Below, in pieces: positions 24,401 through 31,768 of a stretch of 64,000 nucleotides of DNA. The stretch is from Alviniconcha marisindica (taxonomy: Eukaryota; Mollusca; Gastropoda; Provannidae). A model generated the notes under the pieces. The model had not been told where the DNA came from and ran no database searches. It was given only the letters and a program-made list of their open reading frames with translations. The stretch spans positions 320,001 through 384,000 of the forward strand of contig JABMCL010002025.1 in assembly GCA_018857735.1 (NCBI GenBank). The letters are read 5' to 3'. A program made the translations under genes and the position numbers. Position 1 is the stretch's first letter, and each line of letters starts with the position of its first letter.

Positions 24401-24610
24401 GCCTTGCGGCTACAGGTCAGTCGCAACCACTCCACGGAGGAGAACCTCTTCGCCACCATCATCATGAAGTTGCCAGAGTTGCGCACCTTGGGCTCCCAGC
24501 ACAATGAGATGCTGCGCTGGTATCGGGCCAGGTGGCAGCGTGTGGAACTACCTCCCCTTTTCGCTGAGATCTACGATATACCCAAATCAATCGAAGACGC
24601 TCAGTCGTGA
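2765..24610 (+). CDS. E78: Nuclear receptor of the E78 (NR1E) type, eight coding exons, 501 residues
   Basis: The protein is an orphan nuclear receptor, a zinc-finger transcription factor expected to bind AGGTCA-type half-sites in the nucleus. Joined exons are 2765-3104, 13633-13757, 17739-17880, 19563-19771, 20578-20728, 21566-21729, 23701-23806 and 24342-24610 (1506 nt including TGA). All junctions are GT-AG and all phases agree. Residues 1-133 are a Ser/Thr/Ala-rich A/B region. The DNA-binding domain starts at Cys134 with finger 1 (C-X2-C-X13-C-X2-C), P-box CEGCKG and finger 2 (C-X5-C-X9-C-X2-C) ending near Cys189. [10 protein letters not shown] forms the T/A box. The ligand-binding domain carries the signature [18 protein letters not shown] and ends with an AF-2 core LFAEIY at 485-490. 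In Drosophila, E78 is an ecdysone-inducible early gene. The ligand here is unknown. Related E75/Rev-erb has a finger 2 of different sequence, so E78 is preferred from memory of the family, without a search. Confidence 0.88.
3908..3957 (-). repeat. Dispersed box (family B), degraded
   Basis: GGTTGACTGGGTGTAAAACACC followed by TTAC repeats (22-base run divided: GGTTGACTGGGTG + TAAAACACC). It is the reverse of the box seen at 205-272 and 63064-63122. Another degraded reverse copy lies at about 10955-11000 and a forward one at 11262-11318. Probably a SINE tail. Confidence 0.5.
4171..4508 (+). mobile_element. tRNA-derived SINE (family A), full-length copy in E78 intron 1
   Basis: Head TTTGGCCTAGCGGTAAGG, B-box-like GGTTCAATACC, then CTTCGGCTCTCC, the common body, a C/T-rich zone and the tail GTTAAGCACCATGTTTACC. 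Closely parallels 63213-63540. It is inserted in the sense direction in the intron. Confidence 0.85.
4795..4920. repeat. Interrupted GT microsatellite
   Basis: Runs of GT separated by AATTTCTTT or AAGTTCTTT, so a 40-50 base higher-order unit is visible inside the microsatellite. Confidence 0.85.
5485..5520. repeat. Poly-C run
   Basis: About 36 consecutive C. Long G/C homopolymers recur in this window (1655, 43566, 44040, 44703, 55061, 55096, 57820). Exact lengths are likely to be unreliable. Confidence 0.8.
6199..6292. repeat. 23-bp tandem repeat, about 4 copies
   Basis: Unit ATTAATTATCCAAATGGACA plus GGG. The first two copies have TGCAAA and TCTAAA variants. Confidence 0.9.
6558..6748. repeat. 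About 70-bp tandem repeat, 3 copies
   Basis: Starts ACAGATGTGTACAACT, continues AAGGTATTCAGATTTCAC and ATTTGTGATCATGTCTACAC (variable). Intron 1 of E78. Confidence 0.85.
7645..8712. repeat. 45-bp minisatellite, about 23 copies
   Basis: Unit contains GCATGAGCTTGACTCAAAAC then AACCTTCTTAATGTTCTGTT then TCTGT. Since 45 is divisible by three and neither strand has a stop in two frames, long open frames appear on both strands (about 261 and 162 codons). The plus-strand reading gives [15 protein letters not shown] repeats. No start context, splice sites or domain support a real protein, so this is annotated only as a repeat in intron 1. Confidence 0.9.
8713..9959. other. Intron 1 segment without recognised features
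   Basis: Ordinary AT-rich sequence. The stretch 9405-9800, from TTAAAGGACAAGTCCAAGG through TTTGACACAATTTCC, looks like a separate insertion by base composition, but I found no second copy or inverted ends to prove it. Confidence 0.3.
9972..10345. repeat. About 60-bp degenerate tandem repeat, 6 copies
   Basis: Unit core TTTTGAAAAATCCACAAG followed by AAGTGACATCAGTAAAA and GTTGCTGTTTGCATGTCATA. A short duplication, TTGCTACTTTCAGCTATCGA, follows at about 10365-10425. Confidence 0.85.
11062..11187. repeat. Short dispersed 3' tail-like element plus CA microsatellite
   Basis: AATAATAATAAAGAGGATTT, TGGAGCGCCC and CAGGGCGCTTTACAATAAC, then CA repeats. Similar AATAATAAT...GCGCTTTA segments occur near 63572-63645 and weakly near 21215-21285, so this is probably a retroelement tail. 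Confidence 0.45.
11340..12075. repeat. Degenerate tandem repeat with TATATTTCATGGTTA core
   Basis: Repeated GTATATTTCATGGTTAAAGA followed by AGACACAGTCACACACACA and an AGCTGT spacer. It is interrupted by a TA microsatellite at 11504-11547 and about 200 bases of unique sequence. About 9 to 10 units. Confidence 0.8.
12613..13031. mobile_element. Foldback element made of short palindromes with terminal inverted repeats
   Basis: The ends 12613-12642 and 13002-13031 are inverted repeats of about 30 bases with four mismatches (core GGAG-TGCCACAA-TATC). The inside is a chain of about 16 near-palindromes of the form TTTTGTC-N2-GACAAAA. Perfect examples are TTTTGTCGCGACAAAA near 12644, the 20-base CCTTTTGTTGCAACAAAAGG at 12664-12683, and TTTGTCATGACAAA near 12734. 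The whole should fold into a long hairpin or many cruciforms. It is non-coding. Inferred to be a non-autonomous DNA transposon of foldback type. A target-site duplication could not be settled. Confidence 0.7.
13160..13565 (+). mobile_element. LINE 3' end relic (reverse transcriptase C-terminus and tail)
   Basis: Translates with one frameshift to [11 protein letters not shown], then [18 protein letters not shown], then [18 protein letters not shown]. This matches the recognisable C-terminal end (GERSF...GP-WNSLP...FKS-LKTHL) of CR1/RTE-like LINE polymerases. It is followed by a non-coding tail with a GT-rich stretch, ACAATAAATAATCTATTATT and GTT repeats. It is a 5'-truncated insertion ending about 70 bases before E78 exon 2. 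The clade is tentative. Confidence 0.75.
13633..13757 (+). CDS. E78: E78 coding exon 2 (zinc finger 1)
   Basis: Acceptor TCTTATCCAG and donor TGCAAG|GTGTGT. Phase 1 in, phase 0 out. It encodes a 20-residue linker and then finger 1, [18 protein letters not shown], and the start of the P-box (EGCK). The exon break inside the P-box, between CK and GFF, is the usual place in many nuclear receptors. Confidence 0.95.
13895..14820. repeat. About 45-48-bp minisatellite in E78 intron 2
   Basis: Unit TGTCTGTCTGTTTCAGTG, TTTGTTGACTCAGTGACTGA, CCCTGTGAGC; roughly 19 copies, with frequent TGA deletions (GACGACC for GACTGACC). Each unit carries a pyrimidine tract ending TTTCAG, which resembles a splice acceptor. 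Degenerate remnants extend to about 15060. Confidence 0.9.
15150..15345. repeat. 36-bp tandem repeat, about 4-5 copies
   Basis: Unit TTGTCTTGGTTTAGACACAG, AAAAGTGAGAGATCAT. Intron 2 of E78. Confidence 0.88.
15455..17408. repeat. 57-58-bp minisatellite, about 34 copies, in E78 intron 2
   Basis: Unit CTGTCTGGACAGTCTGTAAA, GCGTAACTGTAACTGCCTGT, GAACATGCCTTCATACAG. Variants include CTT for TTC, AACTTGCC, loss of CTGTAA, and GTTGACAG in place of GTCTGGACAG. Variant types cluster, so blocks of units were copied together. It stops 330 bases before exon 3. Minus-strand open frames here are repeat artefacts. Confidence 0.95.
17739..17880 (+). CDS. E78: E78 coding exon 3 (zinc finger 2)
   Basis: Acceptor TTTTTTTTGGTCAG, then [20 protein letters not shown] and [14 protein letters not shown], ending [11 protein letters not shown]. 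Donor GACT|GTAAGT, phase 1. All four zinc-binding cysteines of finger 2 are present. The [10 protein letters not shown] stretch distinguishes this from E75 and Rev-erb type fingers. Confidence 0.95.
17951..18172. mobile_element. MITE with CCCCTTCACTGCC-type ends, TTAA flanks (copy 1)
   Basis: The ends are CCCCATCACTGCC and GGCAGTGAAGGGG, flanked by TTAA at 17947-17950 and 18173-18176. Inner landmarks AGCCTGTAAAATTTCC and GGGTTTGAAATTTCGCAC recur in the copies at 32555 and 43759. Length is 222 bp with no coding capacity. TTAA target duplication and CCC-starting ends are the hallmark of piggyBac-type transposons, so this is inferred to be a non-autonomous piggyBac-like MITE. Lies in E78 intron 3. 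Confidence 0.82.
18930..19562. repeat. Tandem array carrying splice-acceptor and splice-donor motifs before E78 exon 4
   Basis: First come three copies of a 27-base unit with CCCAGGTAAGACGACCCAAA. Then come about seven units of 75-90 bases: CTAACAGCTGGCCGTATTG, CCTCACCCAGATAAGG (or CCAGGTAAGG), CAAATTTCCAGCAAGGGACA, then a CTATTTAACATTG variant. The last unit runs straight into the true acceptor GCTGACAG and exon 4, whose first bases resemble the unit. In early units the span from ACAG to CAGGTAAGG is 21 bases. Confidence 0.85.
19563..19771 (+). CDS. E78: E78 coding exon 4 (T/A box, hinge, helix 1)
   Basis: Acceptor GCCGGCTGACAG, then [17 protein letters not shown], a serine-rich hinge, and [19 protein letters not shown], which fits helix 1 of an NR1 ligand-binding domain. 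The donor follows KAATL at CTT|GTAAGT, phase 0. The acceptor sits at the end of a tandem array made of related acceptor sequences, and further copies of this exon's first bases occur downstream at 20012 and 20152. Confidence 0.9.
19790..20003. repeat. GT, GA and CA microsatellites after exon 4
   Basis: Donor-proximal GT and GAGA runs at 19790-19855 and CA repeats at 19966-20003, separated by unique sequence. Confidence 0.85.
20012..20073 (+). repeat. Duplicate of the E78 exon 4 acceptor region (copy 1)
   Basis: Repeats AGTAAAGTACCTTATTTAAT, GTTGCCTGCTGACAG and then the first 26 exon bases with one change (GCAATATGGCCGCGTCCCC), ending where CA repeats begin. No donor or open continuation, so it is a decoy and not an exon. 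Confidence 0.88.
20074..20312. repeat. CA microsatellite blocks between and after the exon 4 copies
   Basis: Three CA-rich blocks, the last (20237-20312) nearly pure for about 70 bases. Confidence 0.92.
20152..20208 (+). repeat. Duplicate of the E78 exon 4 acceptor region (copy 2)
   Basis: ACCTTATTTAATGTTGCCTG, CTGACAGCTGTGTGATATGG, then diverges and runs into CA repeats. With copy 1 it shows that a block of acceptor plus CA repeat was duplicated. Confidence 0.85.
20578..20728 (+). CDS. E78: E78 coding exon 5 (helix 3 region)
   Basis: Encodes [20 protein letters not shown] and on to [15 protein letters not shown]. Donor CCCA|GTGAGT, phase 1. Two acceptors six bases apart are possible: GTGGCAG before CTT (20578, used here) or CTTCAG before ATG (20584). 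They differ only by the residues Leu-Gln. The VVEFSKRVP segment is the conserved helix 3. Confidence 0.88.
20866..20965. repeat. TG microsatellite in E78 intron 5
   Basis: Interrupted GTGTGT/GCATGT runs. A second pure CA block lies at 21389-21440. Confidence 0.88.
21566..21729 (+). CDS. E78: E78 coding exon 6 (ligand-binding domain signature)
   Basis: Acceptor TTTTTCCTCAG. Encodes [20 protein letters not shown] and on to [12 protein letters not shown]. The donor chosen is AAT|GTAAGT at 21730, phase 0, because it joins in frame to PDFVTSMFE of exon 7. The frame stays open past this donor for 98 more codons, since the exon end plus donor is repeated every 33 bases. Use of later donors would add [15 protein letters not shown] units. 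Confidence 0.88.
21704..22805 (+). repeat. 33-bp array seeded by the exon 6 end and its splice donor
   Basis: The unit is the last 24 coding bases of exon 6 (GAGGAGTTGGATATAGTGTA, CAAT) plus the first nine intron bases GTAAGTAAA. The first eight units are exact 33-mers. After about 21990 units shorten and decay (23-40 bases) up to about 22805, roughly 30 in all. About twelve units keep an intact GTAAGT in the first 570 bases. Open frames on both strands are a by-product of the 33-base period. Confidence 0.93.
22860..23700 (+). repeat. 40-43-bp array seeded by the exon 7 splice acceptor
   Basis: From 23371 to 23700, nine acceptors TCTGTTTACAG|CCTGACTTTGTG occur with AG at 23381, 23421, 23461, 23500, 23540, 23580, 23620, 23660 and 23700. 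The last is the true one. Upstream (22860-23370) lie about eleven 40-43 base units, TGTGTCTGTATCTGTATGTT, AATGGTCTGATGCAGTGTGA, some with TTAACAG|TCTGATGC. They look like older, decayed versions of the same unit. Confidence 0.92.
23701..23806 (+). CDS. E78: E78 coding exon 7
   Basis: Acceptor CTGTTTACAG, encodes [20 protein letters not shown] and on to [10 protein letters not shown]. Donor AACG|GTAAGC, phase 1. Eight near-identical acceptors lie upstream at 39-40 base spacing. Only this last one keeps the frame, since the others run into a TGA in the next repeat. Confidence 0.92.
23925..24055. repeat. 27-bp tandem repeat in E78 intron 7
   Basis: TTTTGGCCATTCTTAACCAG with CACC or CGC spacers, about five copies. 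Confidence 0.88.
24342..24610 (+). CDS. E78: E78 coding exon 8 (C-terminal ligand-binding domain, AF-2)
   Basis: Acceptor TTACGTTTCAG. Encodes [20 protein letters not shown] through [20 protein letters not shown] and the AF-2 helix [11 protein letters not shown], ending in TGA at 24608. The AF-2 core fits the hydrophobic-hydrophobic-x-Glu-hydrophobic-hydrophobic pattern, so the receptor should be able to recruit coactivators if its ligand state allows. Confidence 0.93.
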
Positions 24611-27210
24611 AATTTGTGGGAGCCTGGATTTCTTCTCAGCTCTTTTTTTTTTTTTTTTTTTTTTCCAGATGGTTTTTAAAGTTTATTGTTTATTTGGATC
24701 AATCTCAGGATTTTGTGAGGAGTTTTTACGTCCTCTTGGATACAGTGGTATCACTCACACTCAGGATCAACCCATCAAGGCATCTTGTGTATTTGACCAA
24801 TGGATATTCAAGGACTTTCACCGCCATCATGATTTTTTTGATTTTTTTTTGAGGCTCAGGGTACAGCCATTCATTTGTGGGAATTTTTTTTTCTTTCTTT
24901 TTTCATTTTTTTTTCATTCTTTTTCTGAACTCTCTTTTCATGTTTTTATCTGAGGCTGCCTGGTACCGTCGAACTATTCACCAGACAAGCATTGTCATTT
25001 TTTTGTCAGCTCAGGACCAACCCATTTGAACAACTGTGTTTGGTCACCTCTGACCACCCGGCTCTCTTCAGTTCCAGTCTCTCAGGTTTTGGAGTTTTTA
25101 TTTTTAATATTTTTTTAAATATTTTTTTATTTTTTTTATTACCATCTGTTCGTCTCGACTCAAGAATTTGAGACTTTTTTTTCTCTCTCTCTCCATGTGT
25201 GGGCAGTTCACATCATATGAGAATTTTGTTCTCAGGAATTACACCTTGACACAACAGGTTCTTTGGACTCCCAAGCAGATTTTGACCATGCAGCAATACA
25301 AGCCAGGCAGTCTCCAGCAGGCCGTGGCATTGGCAGCTGGAAGCTGAAAGGGCCAGGGAAGATTTTCTTGGGGGGCAGATGTAACAGCATACCATTAGAC
25401 CACAGACTACTGCAGTGTCAGTGCCGTTTTCAGGGCAAGGATTCTGACATGTGAGTGTTGGCATGTCATTGTTAGCAGGACAAGGACTGTCACATGTGAG
25501 TGTTGGCATGTCATTGTCAGCAGGACAAGGACTGTCACATGTGAGTGTTGGCATGTCATTGTCAGGACAAGGACTGTCACATGTGAGTGTTGGCATGTCA
25601 TTGTTAGCAGGACAAGGACTGTCACATGTGAGTGTTGGCATGTCATTGTCAGCAGGACAAGGACTGTCACATGTGAGTGTTGGCATGTCATTGTCAGGAC
25701 AAGGACTGTCACATGTGAGTGTTGGTATGTCATTGTCAGGACAAGGACTGTCACAGTGTTGGCATGTCATTGTCAGGACAAGGACTGTCACATGTGAGTG
25801 TTGGTATGTCATTGTCAGGACAAGGACTGTCACAGTGTTGGCATGTCATTGTCAGGACAAGGACTGTCACATGTGAGTGTTGGCATGTCATTGTCAGGAC
25901 AAGGACTGTCACAGTGTTGGCATGTCATTGTCAGGACAAGGACTGTCATGTGAGTGTTGACATGTCCTTGTTAGGACAAGGACTGTCACATGTGAGTGTT
26001 GGTATGTCATTGTCAGGACAAGGACTGTCACAGTGTTGGCATGTCATTGTCAGGACAAAGGACTGTCACAGTGTTGGCATGTCATTGTCAGGACAAGGAC
26101 TGTCACATGTGAGTGTTGGTATGTCATTGTCAGGACAAGGACTGTCACAGTGTTGGCATGTCATTGTCAGGACAAGGACTGTCACAGTGTTGGCATGTCA
26201 TTGTCAGGACAAGGACTGTCACAGTGTTGGCATGTCATTGTCAGGACAAGGACTGTCACAGTGTTGGCATGTCATTGTCAGGACAAGGACTGTCACAGTG
26301 TTGGCATGTCATTGTCAGGACAAAGACTGTAAAGTGTTTGCATGTCATTATCGGGACAAGGACTATCATGTTATCAGCAGGTCCTTGTGAAAACAATCTC
26401 CAGCCTTGAATGTGGTAACAGAATCTTTTTTAACATAACATAAAAAACAACAGCTGAACAACAGGATTTACAACACTCATCAGACTCCATTCAGTGCACC
26501 CAAAAAAGGGAGGGGAGTAACGAGGGACACGTGACGCTGTTGACTTCAGGTAGTTTGCCTGCTTGCCTCGTCTGTCACAGCCACTGTCAGCTGGGTTGCA
26601 AGAGACGGAGTGAGCGTCTTCAGCCAGTAATCTAAAACCAGCCTCTTTTTTTTTTTTTTTTTTGGAGAACATCGAAGCCTGCATGATCGATCCTACTTTC
26701 GTGTTGCCTACTGAAAGGATTTGAGATTTCCAGCAGCGTTTTATTCCAGGGCAGTCCTGTGTTGGAGAAAGCCGAGTGGTTGGACTTTCCGAGATATGGC
26801 AGTTTTGGCCAGCCATCGCCCTCTGTGTGTTGTGTAAGCGTTTTTTACAATTCTATTTTATAGTTATAAAAATATTTTATCTACTTCACCCGCCTAGCAG
26901 AGGCTGCCCCGTTGCCCTTGAAGGAGGATGTGCTTCTGATGCCTGTCTAAGAATCGGAACGGTGAAGACCGTAAGGAAGATCGTTCCACGCAGAGGGGCC
27001 GGCGCGTGAGAATGAGCTCTGACCTCATGTTTCAGAAGTAGACTGAGGAATTTGTGACCATTTACCATCGGCCTTGTCAGCTGTGTTTAAGTCAGTGATA
27101 AACAAACCTCTAGACCTCTTATTAGCATGGCGTTGTTTTTTCCTATGCTGGTAACTCAAGGATGTAAGCTTTGTCAGGATGGTAAGCTAATAAAAAAGAG
27201 TGAAAGATGG
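24611..27210 (+). other. E78: Probable E78 3' UTR, end uncertain
   Basis: Directly follows the stop codon. T-rich stretches at 24640-24665, 24828-24920 and 25095-25140 are followed by a minisatellite. The first AATAAA on this strand after the stop is near 27189, which would give a UTR of about 2.6 kb. No strong downstream GT-rich element could be judged, so the end is a guess. Confidence 0.3.
25447..26375. repeat. 33-46-bp minisatellite, about 24 copies, after the E78 stop
   Basis: Unit TGTTGGCATGTCATTGTCAG, GACAAGGACTGTCACATGTG, AG. Early units have an extra CAG in GTCAGCAGG and the ACATGTGAG segment; later ones lose ACATGTGAG. Open frames here are artefacts. If transcribed, this array would lie in the receptor 3' UTR. 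Confidence 0.93.
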
Positions 27211-27224
27211 AGTTGGGGGGGGGG

Positions 27225-27665
27225 GGTAAAAGCAGTTGATTGATAAAAAGGAGACAGGTGCTATTATGGCACTTAGTTGATATGAAGGAGAAGGGTGCTA
27301 TTATGGCACTTGGTTGATAAGGAGAAAGGGTGCTATTATGGCACTTGGTTGATAAGAAGGAGAAGGGTGCTATTATGGCACTTGGTTGATAAAAAGGAGA
27401 AGGGTGCTGTTATGGCACTTAGTTAATAAGAAGGAGAAGGGTGCTATTGTGGCACTTGGTTGATAAGAAGGAGAAAGGTGCTACTGTGGCATGTCCGGTC
27501 CAAGAGAATTGTGAGTTTCAAATAGCTGTGGGTTGATCTATCAAAAGGAGAAAGGTGCTAATGAAATTTGATTGATAAGAAATAATGCTATGATGGCATT
27601 TGATTGACGAGAAGGAGAAGGGTGCTATTATGGCACCTGATTGATAAGAACAAGGAGGGTGCTTT
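27225..27665. repeat. About 36-bp degenerate tandem repeat
   Basis: TTGATAAGAAGGAGAAGGGT, GCTATTATGGCACTTGG; about ten units with indels. Confidence 0.9.
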
Positions 27666-27734
27666 AATGGCTCCCAGGCGAAAAATTAAGGTCTCTTTTC
27701 TCTCCTGGGCATCTGCCTTCCGGAAAGGGTGTGA

Positions 27735-28325
27735 ACATTCAACAACAAGAAAAAAAAAGGTGCTGGAAACTTCTGCTCATTCCTCTGGTACTTGGGGTAT
27801 GAACGATTAAAGGGGATTCAACAGAAGAAAAAAAAGGTGCTGGAAACTTCTGCTCATTCACCTGGTACTTGGGGTATGAACGATTAAAGGGGATTCAACA
27901 GGGGGAAAAAAAGGTGCTGGAAACTTCTGCTCATTCACCTGGTACTTGGGGTATGAACGATTAAAGGGGATTCAACAGAGAAAAAAAAGGTGCTGGAAAC
28001 TTCTGCTCATTCCTCTGGTACTTGGGGTATGAACAATTAAAGGGGATTCAACAGAAAAAAAGGTGCTGGAAACTTCTGTTCATTCACCTGGTACTTGGGG
28101 TATGAACGATTAAAGGGGATTCAACAGAAGAAAAAAAGGTGCTGGAAACTTCTGCTCATTCACCTGGTACTTGGGGTATGAACGATTAAAAGGGATTCAA
28201 CAGGGGGAAAAAAGGTGCTGGAAACTTCTGCTCATTCACCTGGTACTTGGGGTATGAACGATTAAAGGGGATTGAACAGAAGAAAAAAAAGGTGCTGGAA
28301 ACTTCTGCTCATTCATCTGGTACTT
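27735..28325. repeat. About 77-bp tandem repeat, 8 copies
   Basis: Unit GAAAAAAAAGGTGCTGGAAA, CTTCTGCTCATTCACCTGGT, ACTTGGGGTATGAACGATTA, AAGGGGATTCAACA. Length varies only in the A-run. Confidence 0.94.
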
Positions 28326-28597
28326 CGGATATGATTCAGGGTGAAGGGTGGGGGGCACCCTCATTCCTTCCCAAAAGGGTAAGGTACTCGGTACTTGGGC
28401 CTTGATTAAAGTGTGTGTGGTGGGCCCTGATTACAGTGTTGGGGGTATAATTGCTTCCAAATGAGCGAGGATAAAGTGCTTGGCCCCAGTCGAGGTCTGT
28501 TGCCCCCTGGGCAGCTGCCACCCAGAATGGGGTATGAGTCGTGAGGGTTGAAGAAGGAGAAGAAAAAAGGGTTGCTGGAGACGCCTGCTCATTCATC

Positions 28598-28795
28598 TGA
28601 CTCGGACCATTGGGCGAGATGCCCGTGCTGTCGTGCAAGTAACCTTGGTGTGGACCGTTGGGTGAAATGCCCATGCTGTCGTGCACGTAACCTTGGTGTG
28701 GACCGTTGGATGAAATGCCCATGCTGTCGTGCAAGTAACCTTGGTGTGGACCGTTGGGTGAGATGCCTATGCTGTCGTGCAAGCTGGTGTGAAAC
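28598..28795. repeat. About 47-bp tandem repeat, 4 copies
   Basis: Unit CCATGCTGTCGTGCAAGTAA, CCTTGGTGTGGACCGTTGGG, TGAGATG. The 188-codon minus-strand frame across it is not supported as a gene. Confidence 0.9.
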
Positions 28796-29259
28796 CAGTA
28801 ACGTGGGTGTGAAACTTGTGCTGAAACCGTGCCATCCAGACTGCATCTTTTGTCTACATGCCTGACTATCTCTGCAGCACTGTGCTGTGTTTCCACAGAC
28901 ATGGGCTACTGAGATTCAGGTAGCGTGCCATGCTTGTGGAATATTTTGGACGATGAACCTTAGCTGCATTGTTGTGTGTGAAGGGTATAGATTGATGTGT
29001 TTAAAACGTTAGCGTGCCATTGTTTCAAGGAGTGTGATAATGCGCTGTGCACTCTGTTTCCAGAAGATTCAATGTTTTTCGTGAAGGCTGAAGAAACGAA
29101 TCCCGTTCAGCCAGTGTGCCATTGTGTTGTTGTTTGTGAATTGATGTGTTTCGTGTTCCTTTCATGATCCCAATTTCAGGTTTGATTTTTGAGTGCGTAG
29201 CACACAAATGCCTACAATGTTCCTCCATACTTGCATGCACGTGCAACGTGCTCTTGCTT

Positions 29260-29260
<1 letters not shown>

Positions 29261-29300
<40 letters not shown>
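29261..29300. repeat. CA microsatellite
   Basis: About 40 bases of pure CA. Confidence 0.95.
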
Positions 29301-29304
<4 letters not shown>

Positions 29305-29544
29305 TGTACACCCCCACCCCCGAAACCCCCACCACCCCTCCTTCTGCCTATGCTATTCATAAATGTCATTGCCATGCCATGTCTAAATATTTTTATTATT
29401 GGGTGTGGTGAGCTACAAATCACAGCTGATTTCATCTCATCGTCACTGTCAGGCTATGTATATATACATATATATATGTGTGTAACTGCAACAAGACCAG
29501 GAGGTGTCTCAAAACATGAGGTGTTTGTGAGAAGACTGAACTGA

Positions 29545-30030
29545 ATGCAAAGTAGACTCTTAGGACATTTGGTGAGTATTGTTTCATTGGATAATGATAG
29601 GTTTGAATGTTTAAATGCAAAACAGACTCTTTGGTCCAGATTATTTAATTGGATAATGATAGGTTTGAACGTTTGAATGCAAAATAGACACTTCAGTCTG
29701 CATTACTTAATTGGAGAATGATGGGTTTGAATGCAAAATAGACACTTTGGTTTGCATTATTTAATGATAGATTTGAATGTTTGAATGCAAAATAGACACC
29801 AGTCCACATTATTTAATTGGATGATGGTAAGTTTGAATGTTTGGGTGCAAAATAGACACTTCATTGTGGATTACTTAATGGGAGAATGATAGATTTGAAC
29901 GTTTGAATGCAAAATAGACACTTCGGTCGACATTATTCAATTGGATAATGATAGGTTTGATTGTTTGAAAGCAAAATAGACACTTCGGTCCACATTGTTT
30001 AATTGGATAATGGTAGGTTTGAATGTCCAC
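29545..30030. repeat. About 60-bp degenerate tandem repeat
   Basis: AATTGGATAATGATAGGTTT, GAATGTTTGAATGCAAAATA, GACACTTCGGTCCACATTAT; eight units. Confidence 0.9.
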
Positions 30031-30217
30031 AAATAAAAAACTTATAGAACTAGAAGTTTGCATGTTCACAGCTAAGTAATGATAGCATCCAGTAATGGGT
30101 TTCTGTGTTCATTTGCTCATCACTGGCCTGCCAGCATTAACCATTGTGTTTTGGAAGATGGGAAGTTTTCACTCTCACTTCGGAAAACTGTGGCAGAGTA
30201 ATTCTTTCCTCCTGTTG

Positions 30218-30560
30218 TCGTACTGGTGGACACAGAGTACCGATAGCTGCCATACTGGTGGACACAACATACTGTTAGCTGTCATACTGGTGGACAAAGT
30301 GTACAGATAGCTGTCAGACTGGTGGACACAACATACACTTAGCTGTCGTACTGGTGGACACAATGTACAGATAGCTGTTATACAGGTGGACACAACATAC
30401 AGTTAGCTATCATACTGGTGGACACAATATACAGATAGCTTTTATACAGGTGGACACAACATACAGTTAGCTGTTATACAGGTGGGCACAACATACAGTT
30501 AGCTGTCATACTGGTGGACACAATGTACAGATAGCTGTTATACAGGTGGACACTACAAAT
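30218..30560. repeat. About 35-bp tandem repeat, 10 copies
   Basis: GTCATACTGGTGGACACAAC, ATACAGTTAGCT; alternates with ATGTACAGATAGCTGTTATACAGG-type units (20-base core ATGTACAGATAGCTGTTATA), so a two-unit higher-order repeat is visible. Confidence 0.9.
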
Positions 30561-30789
30561 ATTCTAGAACCCACTCAGCTGCCATATTTTCAATGGGTTT
30601 TCACTGTGACACTTGGGTGCATTTACTCACAACAGCGCAGTATACTTGTCTGTTTCCAAGACCAAGCACCTGGTGTTATTTAACGCAGAACAGACTCTTT
30701 TCAGGTTTCTCCTAGCAGTTCCAAATTGTGAGATGTTCACCGTCAGATGTTTCTGTCAATAGGCAAAATTCCATCAGTTGACCAGCAGC

Positions 30790-30965
30790 AGTTTGATGAT
30801 GATGCTTAGAGTCCTCAGATGTCGGCTGACATATTAGGGACAAGCTGAGACCAATGCCGAAGCATGGTTCAGTATTGCTTTACGTCCACGGAAACCAGAA
30901 GGCTCGTTAGGACGGACAGCCCAGGACGGCCACCTCGACTCTCACACAGCTCCTGAACTATGTGC
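30790..30965 (+). mobile_element. Dispersed repeat family C, copy 1
   Basis: TCCTCAGATGTCGGCTGACA, TATTAGGGACAAGCTGAGAC, then TTGCTTTACGTCCACGGAAA, CCCAGGACGGCCACCTCGAC and CACACAGCTCCTGAACT. Other copies lie at 51386-51547, 58368-58518 and 60590-60690, and a reversed piece at 52310-52395. Probably a SINE or SINE tail. No tRNA head is seen. Confidence 0.75.
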
Positions 30966-31768
30966 AGCAGTTTATGTACAAAGTTGTTTATGAGTACTTT
31001 CTGTGTTAGTTATTTTGGGGGTAACAGATGTGTGATTTTCTGTCAAAACTGATATTTGCGAGTCTTCACAAGAGCTGTCCAATTTGTAGCCGTGTGGAGA
31101 TTTGGAGGCATTCTGAAGACTGACTTGTCCTGGTGTAACTGCCATAGTTGACTGGTGCTAAAAATCAGTTATCTTTAGTCTTACTAGGTTTAGTGAATGT
31201 TGACAGCAGAGCAGATCTGTGTGTTAGTTAGTATAGCTAATGATATTAGACAGCAAACAGGATGAAGATTTACTACATTCTAGAGCTACTGTATACTTGT
31301 AAATGGATAGTTCAGATGGCGTGCATGGTGTGTTTTTGTGCCCTTCATGCATTGCTGAAGTATATGTTGTGTTCAGTGAACACAGAACAGATTGTGTATA
31401 TTGAGCAACGGATGTCAGAAGATGGCAAGCCTAATAGCATTCTCAAGAGTGAATAGTTCAGATGGCATACTGCGTGATGTGTTTGTCACTTAGTGTGTCC
31501 TTCATGCGTTGCTGAATTACATACAGTGGTAGTGAATAGAGCAGGGCTCTGTGTACTGGGCAATGGCTAGCTAAAGAAGATGAACCTGATTTACTTACAA
31601 TGTCTGCTCGTGCGTGAATGGTTCTGGGCCCATATGTATGAGGAGCAGATCGCCCCCTTAGTCGTGTTTATGTTCTATACGGTGATGGCATTGAAAAAAC
31701 TCAGCATGTGTGGAGCGCACGTAGGACCATTCAGCCAGCCCTGACGCGTCTAAAATTATACGCTTCCC
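30966..31768. other. Intergenic, nothing recognised
   Basis: A loose duplication is visible: TTCAGATGGCGTGCATGGTG near 31312 and TTCAGATGGCATACTGCGTG near 31458 introduce similar 150-base segments. No gene. Confidence 0.35.

Noticed and set aside
13633..24610. Identification as E75 or Rev-erb
   Set aside because: Those have a finger 2 of different sequence; [10 protein letters not shown]...[14 protein letters not shown] fits the E78 type better. A profile search would settle it.
25213..26390. Overlapping open frames on both strands (up to 223 codons)
   Set aside because: Tandem-repeat artefacts downstream of the receptor stop codon.
28336..28902. 188-codon minus-strand frame with HDSMGISPNGPHQGY repeats
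   Set aside because: Four-copy 47-base tandem repeat flanked by sequence without any domain or splice signals.
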